Below are positions 34,501 through 46,500 of a stretch of 64,000 nucleotides of DNA, one piece after another. The stretch is from Dactylorhiza incarnata (taxonomy: Eukaryota; Streptophyta; Magnoliopsida; Asparagales; Orchidaceae). Under the pieces are notes generated by a model. The model searched no databases, was not told where the DNA came from, and saw nothing but the letters and a program-made list of their open reading frames with translations. The translations under genes and the position numbers were made by a program. The DNA is taken from the NCBI GenBank assembly GCA_033032865.1, contig JAWHQI010000170.1, positions 2,105,001 through 2,169,000 of the forward strand, given 5' to 3'. Positions within the stretch are counted from its first letter, which is position 1, and each line of letters opens with the position of its first letter.

Positions 34501-37500
34501 CGATACCCGTTGCTGATATTTTGAAGGACCCCGACAAAATTTTTTGCCTTGACCTTGGGGACAAAGTTAATTTTCAACCGCGGCCTATTGTTACGATGAT
34601 GCATCCGCCAACGCACACCAGCTCGCAGGAGTCAAGGGAGCGCATATGGAAACCGCCCTAATTAATTTGTGTAATTAATTGGTATTAATTAATTAATCTT
34701 AATTAATTAATATTAATTAAATCTTATTTTATGTTATGGTTATGTGAGCCCCCTCCCTATATAAGGAGGTGGTATGTGAGTGTTTCTTTTATCTTGGGAT
34801 CATTAGGGTTTTGGGCTCTCATTTCTTGAGAGAGGGATCTTTAGAGGACCCAACCTCCTTGATCTTGGCCGGAGTTTTCTCCGGATTGTATCCGTGTTCG
34901 TGTTTAATGCAATCATTTCTCGCTCTTTATTCGATGTGGTATCACATAGATAGTAGTAGGGGCCATAGTTTCAAGGAACTTCATTTACTAAAGGAAACGA
35001 AATACCTTTTACCTAAATACAATATAAATTATATACTCTAAAGTATGTTATTAAAGGCACAAAGTGCACTGAGCCGCAAATGGGTCTTAGAGCCTAGGCG
35101 CAGGTGCACTCCTCACGAATGCATGCTCCAAAAAACAAAAGAAAGTATCTAGAACATACCCATCAAATGCAGAAAAGACATAACATAAAACGTCTACCAT
35201 AGTAGTGTTAATGTCAATAGGGAACAATGTGATACAAATGAAGAATAAAAAATATTAATGTTAAAAATATTTAAAACAAAAATATTTTACTTCTTACTCA
35301 TGCAATATTAGCTGATCATCGTCAGGAAAAAAACTATCTTCATTATCTTCTCCACAATCATTGTAATCTTTTTCTTCATTGTATTCAACTTCCTCATTTT
35401 TGTCACCCTCATCTCTAAGGACTAGCAGAGTAGGAACTCTTGTTTTCGGAGAGTTCCCTTTTTCGACCGTCTTTGTGGAGATCACATTTTTTCTTTTGAG
35501 AAACGCGTTTGATAGATTTCCTCTTCAACTTTAGTGGCCCGAGCAACTGTACCCCATATCAAATACTCATCATCGAAAACCAAGTCATCCTCTTGCTCAA
35601 CATCATTTTCTTCCTCCATTCTATCCATCAACCATTCGTTGCTATCATTTATATCTGTCAACAAAATTGGATCAATATGATCACGCGCATCGTATCGATG
35701 TCTCAATGCTCAATTATACTTCACAAATATTTAATCGATGTTATTTAGCTAGCCTATTTATTTTTTTACTATCAATCTACAATATAGCCACACAAATTAA
35801 TCAACACGATTTCATAATATTATTAACCTTCCAAAATAAAATTTCCTATGAGTTAAATTATTTAATTTAATTGCTTATATGTAAAATAACTCTTATTATG
35901 CTCACAAACAGATGCGCTGCAAGTGAGACTAAACACCTTTATAGCAAATCTTCACATATTTGGAGTAGAAACTCTATAAGATTGTCACTATTCAGCTGTC
36001 AAAGTAATAAGTATTTAGAATTTCATCTTGCATTCTTAATGCATTTTAACCATTTCTAAAGAACATAAATTTACCCGTGGATTTTATTTTCTTGCATCTA
36101 ATTGCAAACTACATTCCAAATAACCCTTAAACATTTATTGCATTCTTAATGCTTTGAATCGATCTTTGCATTGTTTGGTATAAACATCCTATAAAATCTC
36201 CATCTCCAGCAACATCAGAATTTGAATAGAATTTTGGGATTTAAATGTGTCCCGTTACATGCAAAAATCGATGAAGTTGATTTTCTCATCCTCTGTCAAC
36301 AATTTCAAGAAGATCCTTGTATTTGTCCTCTTTCTCATTGAAATATTTGATGTAGCTTCTTTAGCTCTATCCATAGCCTCATAAATATAACCCATGACTA
36401 GTTTTTTCTCACCATCAATCAATCTTAGTACGCATACTTAAGTTCCAAAGATTTTTAAAATGTACACGATACTGCTACAAAATGAAATCATTAAGCTAAT
36501 GTCGGTTATTTGCTTATCGCCAGATTCCTTTGCCCATTTACTTTATGCTTCTTCATGTAAAGTGAACATTTTTCTCAAGTTGTTCTTCTGCTTGTGAATG
36601 CACTGAAAGATGTTGCAAACCTCGTCACAACAGGTCTTACAAGCTCTACTTATCCTGTAAAGCTCCTTAACATGTTGCTCCAGTGCAAACATAAATATAA
36701 CCATTTATGGTCATTGCTCTCTTTAGCGCTCTACTTATGGTAGACGTATTCCCAATATCCTCGAACATTAAGTTGTTGGAATCTTCTGTGATCTATAAGT
36801 AATCAAGGATTTTTTTTACTACCAACGTATTATGAGTCTATGAGGTCGCACATAAGAGCGTACAGAAAATGGATAAATGATCGTGTTGGTTTTTTACTTA
36901 TATTGGATATCAGTGTTGTAAATGTCGGCTGACATGTCCGACATGTCGTCCGACATAAAGGTTTTAGGGTGAAAACGCCGCAACATCGACATTTTAAGAT
37001 TTTTGAAAATATCGCCCGATATATCAGTTTTACCAGATATATCAAGCGATATTTTGAGGCCGATATTTCTGTGAGAGTATTAAAAATATTTTCCTTTTCA
37101 TTTCTTGTAAGCGAGTGAGCGACAATATTTTATTTCGTGCTTTATTTCATGCATCTCTCTGCGCCTAGCTTCGACAAACTTCTCGTCTCACTCTCATTTG
37201 ATTCTCTTTATGTTGTTTATTGTCGTTGATGTCTCTTTCTTGTGTTATTTATTAACATACATTATGTGTATATATGTTTATTGTGTAGTTTATGAACATA
37301 CATTATATGTATAATTGTACATATTTACAATAAATGTGTATATATATGAATAAATTTATTTAAATATTAAAATCCGACATTATATAATATCCCCGATATA
37401 TCCCCCGTAATCCAACATCCGACATTTCAAACGCAAACCGACATGAATCCGATATTTGACATTTGCAACCTTGTTGGATATAAGCGAGAGACCAAGAAGC

Positions 37501-40500
37501 CTTAAATAATGATTGAGAGTAACTGTATATCGAATTGAATTCGAAATGGGGATGTTAAACCACTACTGAACGTATGCTGACTTGAGAAGTCGACGTACAT
37601 TGACTTGGTGTGCCTTTAACATTAATACAGGTTTTTCTGGATACTATTCAACGTACGTGGACTTGTGAAGTCGACGTATGTCGAGTTATGAGTCTCCAAA
37701 TTGAACTCAACACACGAAGACTTATAAAGTCGACGTACGTTGAGTTGGTGTGTGCTTAGTAAAGCTTATATACTATGAGATAGTACTCAATGTATGAATT
37801 GCGAAGTTAACGTACGTCGACATATGCTGACTTTTGAAGTTGACGTACGTCAACTAGTAAAATAAAAGTCAACTCACAGATAACTCCGTATACTCCCTCT
37901 CTCGACGCACAAATATGCAGTTTGTTAAACTGCTATATATAGCGTATTTTAGGGTTTTCAGTATATATGTCTTCTGAGTGAGACTCTTACGACAATTGAA
38001 AATCTGCAGATGCATCCTCTCCAAAAACGAATCTAATATTTCGTGGAGACGAAGGAGTTTGATCATCTTCCAACCTGAGTTCGTTGGACGAACTGCGAGG
38101 TGTTTCCGTCGTTCGTGTGGATACTTATAGAGACGTAGAACTCATTCTACGTTGTGGTTCTCCCAACAGTTATCCTTCTAGGAATTTGATTCCGACGCAG
38201 GTTATGAACTCGATTTTTGATTTATTGGTTTTTGCATGGTCGAATAAATGAGTTTCTTGCAAATATTCCGCTGCGCATGTGATGCCTTAGAAATCCAACA
38301 TGTCAATGCAATGAGCAACATACGATGTCTAATATAAATGCGGTCTCCTAGCTTCTAGTAATTTCCTGTGATGTTTCATATTAATAAATAAACATAAATT
38401 AAAAAATCAACCTATTTTACTGAAAGGAAATGAAATAAGCATAATTTTTTACCTGCTCGCACATTGTTACTCGCACTAATTGTAACAATTTGGACAACAT
38501 TAACCTCTTCAACACGTTCCACCACCCTATTAAGCAATTCAAAGATCTTCTCTCCATAACAGATTCGAGAAAAAAAATGTCCCTTTGGGAGAATTCACCA
38601 AAAATCTATCAAAGTTCGTTGTTTACTATTAGTCCAACCATCAGCTATTATAGAGCAACCATATAATCTTCACTCATCTTTATAAGCCTTTATCATGACT
38701 TTGACTTCATTTACTTTGTTTTTGCATGTTCTACCTCTTAGTTCCTTTTTGCATGCCTCATTTATTGATGTTTGTTTTATAAGTTTTTGTTCTGGTCTAT
38801 TTTGCATCATATTTTCAATATTAGGTGCAAAAATCACATCAATTGGTCATTTGAATCCAAGCTTCTTTGCCTTATGTAGAGTTTCTCTTCCATGAACCTT
38901 CTCTCCAATATCATCCATCTCTTCATCACTTCCAAATATATCTGCAGGTGCGAAATCGGAGAATGCATTTTTCTCTGCATTGCTCCCACTTGTCTTTCTT
39001 TTTATAAATTCTTTAATTTCTATGACTACGTGTTGGGGACATTTGAGAAAAGATTTGTCTTCCTAAAGCCCCCAATAGTATGTTGTTTAGCACATTAGAT
39101 TTCACCTTTTGTCACCTTTTCGTAGAAGTCACAAATAAGATCATTTCTATTATTAGGAACAATTTGGCGCACATACTTCCATCCTAGATCCTTATTTGAT
39201 CGAACACTTGATGAACCAAAACCACTAGTTTCTATTGCAGCTGATTCAACATTTTTTTAAGTTAGACTGAGATTTAAAATTAGTGAATTGCTATCAGAAT
39301 TTTAAAAAATTGTACCGCAATTTTAAAGGCTAAAACTTTTGTCCGGCTGCAGTTTTGGCAATTTTTAACTTCCGGACATCTCTTTTAAACCTCTGACAGC
39401 ATTTTAGGGTACGTAATTGCTGCCAGGAACTGCTGGAACTGCTTTTTTAGACTGCTGGGTAGCAGTTTTAACGATCAAAACTGCTGCCCGGATGCAGTTC
39501 CAACACTTTTTAACATCCGTACCGCATTGTTGGACAAAAAAATTACCTGTCCGGTGGTTAAAACATGCATTATTTCAATTTCCTACACACAAGTAGACCC
39601 AAAATATTGTGGGAATGTGATACACCATCGAACAAAGGACGAGACATGCTTGCATTAAACGGGAAAAAGCGGATACAATCCGGAGCGAACTCCGACCAAG
39701 ATCTAGGAGGCCGGTTCCTCCTAAGACCCCTCTCTCAAATGAGAGCCAAACCCTAATAACCAAAGATGAAGATAACACTCTCATACCTCCTCCTTATATA
39801 GGGAGGAGGGGGGCTCATATGTCATTAAAATAAAAAGGACATAATTAATACTAATTTATTAACAATAGTAACAGAATGTCATAAAGAAACAATGAAAACT
39901 AGGTGAGATGAATGAGGAGGTACTATAGATCGAGAAGAAGGCGTCCGACGATTACTCAACACACAAAAACATAATTCAAAAGTGAAATTACAATATATTC
40001 ATCCTCAAAGGGGGCTATTTATAGGATTACAACAAGACTCTTAAACCGAACTCACAATGTGGGACTAAACTCCTAAAGACTCCAATAGACTAATATAATA
40101 ATAACTCATAATTCCAACACTCCCCCTCAAGCTGAAGGGGGACCCTTCAGCTTGGACACAACAAATAACGGCAATGTAGGTAGATGATGCGGGATAAATC
40201 ATCAGACGAGCCACCGGGGGAAATACCAAACCGGGGAATCAAGCCGGGGACATAGCCACACACGACGCTGACCCACACACGACGCAGGACCCACACACGA
40301 CACGGACTCACTGGAAACCGGTCAACCAACATCATCTACACACACAACATGCGAAGAGAACCAAAGATGTGGAGCAAATCATCAAACGAGTGATCGAGGA
40401 TAATCCGTCGGGGATAATCTGTCGGGGATAATCCGCAAGAAGGGCGGTCCCACACGTCACAGTCCCACACGACACGGTCCCACACGACACAACCTGCTGA

Positions 40501-43500
40501 GATTATAACAACCAACACAATCACGTCCCAACACACGACCAATCGAAAGACAAACTGGGGAGACACAAACCCACATACAACATAAGCCTAGAGGTCGTGT
40601 GGAACGAAGGCGAAGGTCGGGAAAGATTATCCGAGTCGTCTTCGTCCCAAACACTCCCCCTCACGTGGAACACACGTGCATATAGGCATGAAGACTCAAA
40701 CAGAAGACATAAACCTAACACACAAAAGACTAAAAAACACCACAACATCATCATCGACAGGATAGGCACGCATCGGCAGCGAGATCCAACATCTCCGGCG
40801 GGATCAGCAAAGGATACCTCCAACAGTCATTAGAAAGGGGCCCAAGCAGAGATCTGAAGCAGTTGGGGCCATCAGCATCACCAGAGGATGGAAACAGTGG
40901 TTGACAAAGCAGCGGAAACAACAGCAACAGGAGCCGTCAATGAAGAAGTAGCGGAAGAGCCGCACGGAGCCGACGGGAAACATGCCCGCTCCCGTCGATG
41001 GAAGGAGACGACGGATAGCTGCAGGGATCGAAGACGAGGGGACAACTGTACCAATCGACCGTGAGAAGGAGATCGACGGGACCAATCGACGGCAGCAACA
41101 GGCATGACGGGATCGATCGGGAAGAGAGATCGAAGAAGACGTCCCAGACGGGAACTGCGACGAGAAGCGCAGCCGTCGGCGTCGATGGAAGTAGCAGTCG
41201 ACGGTGTTGACGGGATCGAGCGCTGCAGCAGGCATGACGACGGGATCTTGAGCCATCGTTGAAGATAGCACACGCGGAAAGGGGGGCAAATGCCGCTCCC
41301 GTCGACGGAATCAGAGAAAGATTGCGTCGACGGGAGCGGAAGCAGCGGCGTATGACGGGGACGGGACTCTAGCGAGGAAGAGGCGGAAGCAGCAGGACGG
41401 GACTCGAGCGAGAGATGGACCGGCCCACAGGAATTGATTTTTTTTAGGGTTTCAGATCGAGAAGCTTTGATACCATGTTAGAAGAGGAGAAATGAGAAAA
41501 TAGAAGTACATATATTCATCCTCAAAGGGGTCTATTTATAGGATTACAACAAGACTCTTAAACCGAACTCACAATGTGGGACTAAACTCCTAAAGACTCC
41601 AATAGACTAATATAATAATAACTCATAATTCCAACAATAATAATAGAAATCTCCCCAAAGCCGAATGCCTTGATCTTGAAGATTGCGTGAAGGTAGATTT
41701 GTTCTTCAATAGCTTGATGATGACAGGGAGATCCTCTACTGATATGGATCTTGAATGTCTATGGTGGGGTGATGTAGAGGTAGAGGGGAGGGGCGGTCAA
41801 GGTGGTGGCGGCTGGCTATGGTGGTGTTGGTGGCCAAATGATAATTGTGTCTTCTCTTTACAACAACAACAACAACAACATAACCCATATAGTCCCCAAT
41901 CATTGGGGGTATGGGCGGGGGAAGATTGGAAACAGACCTAACCTTTGGCACTATGCACAAAGTGGCTTCTCTCAGAGGAGAAAGACCTAACCTTTGACAA
42001 TAAATGCACAAAGTGGTTGCTCACAGAGTACCACTGAAATAGTGGCCCCCTATACCGTCGCGTTTGCTGCGGAATCATGCCCTCAAATCAAAGCCAAAGA
42101 CATCAGAGAGGGCAGACCCAAGAATCCATTTTGATTTATGTGCACATAACCATGCTTCCTTCATTCAGCATCCAGAGCATTGGTGAAGCACAATAATTGT
42201 GTCTTCTCTTTAATGTTTAAAAATTGTATTCTTGAATGGAAAATTGCAAATATATTTCGAGCTTTCATGGTACTCATATTTGGAGATAGTTAATCATAAA
42301 ATGTTGGTTTTCAGGTATCAGGAGATTTTGACAGATCCCAGCTATGCCGGGCAGTTTGTTTTAATGACAAATCCTCATATTGGAAATACCGGTGTTAATC
42401 TAGGTGGCTAATCTTTATTGTTAGTTGTCTATTATTTTTCACTTATCTCAGCATTTTCGTAAGTTTAATCCTTGCCAAACTTCTATGCAGATGATGAAGA
42501 GTCAAATCAATGTTTCCTTACTGGTTTAGTTATTAGAAGTCTAAGTATGTGGTGAGCTTCTATTGTCATGGTTATTTTATTATTTTGAAAATAAATTATT
42601 TTCACTCCAACATTTGGTTTTTTGTTGTCTGATATTTTACTTCACATTTTATGTAGCACTTCTAACTGGAGGTGCACAGAAACTCTTGGTGATTACTTGG
42701 TAAAACAGAATATAATGGCCATATGTAGGTGCTACTTAAATATTTTTTGCCCTGTAATTTATGGCAAATTAATATGCTTTTGTTCCTCATTGGTGCAGAT
42801 GATGTGGACACTAGGGCAATTACTCGCAGGCTTAGAGAAGATGGTAGTCTTATAGGTGTTTTAAGTACAGAAGAATCTAAAACAGATGAAGAACTGGTAG
42901 AGATGGCCTGCAAATGGAAAATTGTTGGTAGGTTAATGTGCATATTCATATATTTTTTCCTTGCTTTTACTCTTGTGCGTTGCAAGACATCTATGCTTTT
43001 CTACATAAATAATATGCTTTGATGAATTCTTCTTGTTTTATCCACATTTGTATTTGAATTTTTGACCAATATTCAAAATATAAAAGTTTGGTTGTTTTCC
43101 TACAAGTATTATGGACAAGAATGCTAAAACCTCTCTTATTTTTTAGGTATTGATTTGATTAGTGGTGTATCTTGTGAAGCTCCATATATATGGTCAGAAA
43201 AAACTGATACAACATGGGAATTCAAAACCGGAAGCGAACATGGTGAAGAATTTCATGTTAGTATTATATGTTCCTTCTTTACTACATATATTTTGAGTTA
43301 TAATGACTTTCCTAAGTGCCTTTTATCTGTTTTGGCAGGTTGTTGCATATGATTTTGGTATTAAGCATAATATTATGAGGCGCTTGGCTTCGTATGGATG
43401 TAAAATAACTGTTGTTCCCTCTAAATGGCCTGCTTCAGAGACATTAAAGATGAAACCTGATGGAGTTCTGTTCAGTAATGGTCCAGGAGACCCAGCAGCA

Positions 43501-46500
43501 GTGCCTTATGCTGTGGAAACAGTTAAGGATATAATTGGAAAAGTTCCAGTATTTGGAATTTGCATGGGTCACCAGTTACTTGGACAAGCATTGGGCGGCA
43601 AGACATTTAAAATGAAATTTGGTCATCATGGTGGAAACCATCCTGTTTGCAACCTTCGGACTGGATGCATTGAGATTAGTGCACAGGTTTGATTACACTT
43701 TGGGTTTCCCTTATTTGCGCAATTTGTTTTTATCTTTACTCAAGCTTGTTTTCTTGCATTTCTGCGGTATGTTTTTTTCATGGTTTCCTTTATTTCTAGT
43801 TTACTTTGTATGATCTGTTCTCTCTTGTTTGACCCCCTCCCTTAAATTGTTGCTAGTGCAAATTGTTCAATAAAGAGCTTTGCATTTTTTTTGCGGTTTT
43901 GATTTGCCACGGTTTACTTGTTGAAACACTAGTCAGAAACTTAAATGTGTTTATTCTTACAAATCTTTTAGAAGAAATGCATTCTTTTGGACCATTATCG
44001 AGAGAGGCACCAGCAAGTCCCTCTGCTAACCTAGGAGTGTCAATTGCTCACCATCCCAAACCCAAGTAAAGGTTTCGTAAGAGGTTCGGGAGCTCAGAGA
44101 GATCTCTTAGATCCATGCCCCTTTCTTCTTACTACAAAATTTAATTTATAGGCTCGAGCAGCGGCGGACTCAAGAATTTTTCTAAGTATGTGTGGACTTA
44201 GAAATTGAAAAAAAATAATAATCTAAAAATATGATAAAAAATACATTAATATCATAAAAATATATACAAAAGTTACACATATAATGGTAGAAAAAAAACT
44301 CAAAATATTGAACTGTCGTTAAATGTCTCACCTTCATTGATAAAACTAGTTTTACAACCATGGTAACAGCTATATTACTTTAAAAAACATTCATTGAGAA
44401 CAAAAAGGATATGCTATATTACTTTAAAAAGAATGCTTTCCTAGCAAAACTCAAAGATTCAAATAATATTTATAAGCTTCTACATTTCATAGATAATTTT
44501 AATCATTTTGAATCACTTGTTCTTACCAAGATTAAATTTCTCAAACCCCTATTCCCTTATATCCCTTGTATCAACAGATTCACATGTATTATTAAGATAT
44601 TTTAAAGGAGTGTCACTTTGATCTTATGGGCTAAAGATATCATGCAGGATGGCCTGGGTTAGAGTTCTAAAGTGAACTTAGATAATGTATGTTCTGCACA
44701 CAAGCAAAAGAGATTCACAGATCACAGAACCATCAATTTTAGCAATGTAGATGCTTTAGCTGTTAATGCGAGTTGTGCAGAATTCTTTACTAAAACCACG
44801 AGTTTCTATCATGGAGAATAATGTTAGATATCTCGGATAGAAGAAGGACAATGTGCAGAATTCTTGTACTTACAATTTGGTTGCTATAATTTTCATAAGA
44901 TAAAATTTATGATTATATGTGCAATTATGAGTTGTGTAGATTATATGTGCAATTATTAGTGATGTGTAGTGTAATACTTTGAGTTTTAACTGCATAATCT
45001 ATTGCTTTGAAGCAATATGTTGTGCACATGCCGGAGCGAGAATCAAGCGAAGAACACAGAGCATCGGTGTAGTTGACTTTTGTTAGTGCGGAATCCTGTA
45101 ATGAACATTTGCTAGTTGTTAAAGAACAATCTGGAACCTTGGAGTTGACTTGTTGCATTCTGTTTATTTTATTTTTGGCAGAACCATAATTATGCTGTGG
45201 ATCCTGCATCACTTCCCTCAGGCATTGAAATGACACACATCAATTTGAATGACAACAGCTGTGCTGGTCTCCATTCCCCTGAGCTAAAGCTCATGTCTCT
45301 ACAGTATCATCCAGAAGCTTCTCCCGGCCCTCATGACTCTGATCCATGTAAGTTGGATGAATGATTTTTTTTTTTACTTTTTTATTTACAAGAACAAGAA
45401 TTTAAGCCTATGTTTGAATGAAAAATGAAATAAAGTTCTCTTTTTTAAAAAATGTCCTTTAAAATGGTGAGATTTGAGTTTTAATCCGACGATTAAGGCC
45501 CGTTTGGGGCCGCGTTTTGCGGAGCTTGCACATCACTCCTTTTGGTGTCACCGCCTCAATTTCCACCATTGAGAGCTGCACAATTACGATTTGGGTTCAA
45601 ATTCCACCGCGGGTATCAATTCATTATTTTTTACCTTGGTTCGAGTTCCTCCATGCTCCAAGCGGTCGTCTCTTCTCTTCCGCCGGCCCTCATCTCCGTT
45701 CCAAAATCTGCCGGGCACAAAGTCATCCCATGTGCAGTGTGCGATGCGATGACTGAATACTATTGGCGCCATATACTGCGGAGGACCATGTACATGACTG
45801 AAAAAACACATATTCCTTTAAATTGGGGAGAAGTGTTATAAACAGTCCGATTTTGGCTATTCACAGTCCAAAAAAATATTCGCAGTCCATTTAGAGCAAG
45901 TGAAGGAGAAGTTCCCACACAGATTTTCTGGTTCTGTAATTTTTGGACTGCGATTATAATGTAGATTTTAGGAATGAATGTATCAGGGATACACGAAACT
46001 GGATAAATTAGGAATGAATGTATCAGGGATAAGACAAAAGTGGCACCAATTGCAGAGAAGATGCGAGAAGCTCGACTAAGATGGTTTGGAGACGTACAAA
46101 GGAGACCATTAGAGGCACCTGTTAGGCATTGTGAGAGTTTAGTCACTAGGCATGTTAAACGGGGGAGGGGTAGACCAAATAAAGACTTGGAATGAGAATA
46201 TAAGGAAAGACATGATGTGCTTAGGCATTAGTGAGATTATGTCTAAAGGTTTAGGGCACAATGGCGACAAAGGATCCATATAGCCGACCCCACTGTAGTG
46301 TGATAAAGGCTCGAGTGTTGTTGTTGTTGTTGTTGATTATAATGTAGATTTTAAGGGGGGTTTTGGGATGCAAATAGCCATTTTAGGACTGCTTATAACA
46401 TCACTTTGATGGCGCTTTTTAGAATTACGATCACCCAAAGTTTTTCTTAAATATATAAATATATAACAATAGATCCAAATATGTTCAAATGATTTTTGGA

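Larger units (their letters stand above)
35294..39230 (-). pseudogene. hAT transposase relic with BED finger, in CARA intron 3
   Basis: Minus-strand pieces appear in the right order for a plant hAT transposase. Near 39220-39105 is a BED-finger-like start ([20 protein letters not shown], then DFYEKVTKG). Near 38700-38460 is the segment [26 protein letters not shown]. Near 36640-36500 is [17 protein letters not shown] followed by SKWAKESGD. Near 36400-36310 is [14 protein letters not shown], then [18 protein letters not shown]. At 35706-35294 is the tail [32 protein letters not shown]. Frameshifts and stops separate the pieces, and a BED cysteine reads Tyr. A MITE (36911-37473) and further unrelated DNA (about 37500-38300) interrupt it. 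Autonomous hAT enzymes catalyse cut-and-paste transposition; this copy is dead. Element ends were not found. Confidence 0.8.

Noticed and set aside
40804..41289. 161-codon minus-strand frame in element F
   Set aside because: No similarity to Gag or any domain. The region is GC-biased with competing frames, so it was left out of the gene list.
45488..45833. A further Tourist-like MITE starting TTAAGGCCCGTTTGG
   Set aside because: No matching right end or second target duplication could be found.
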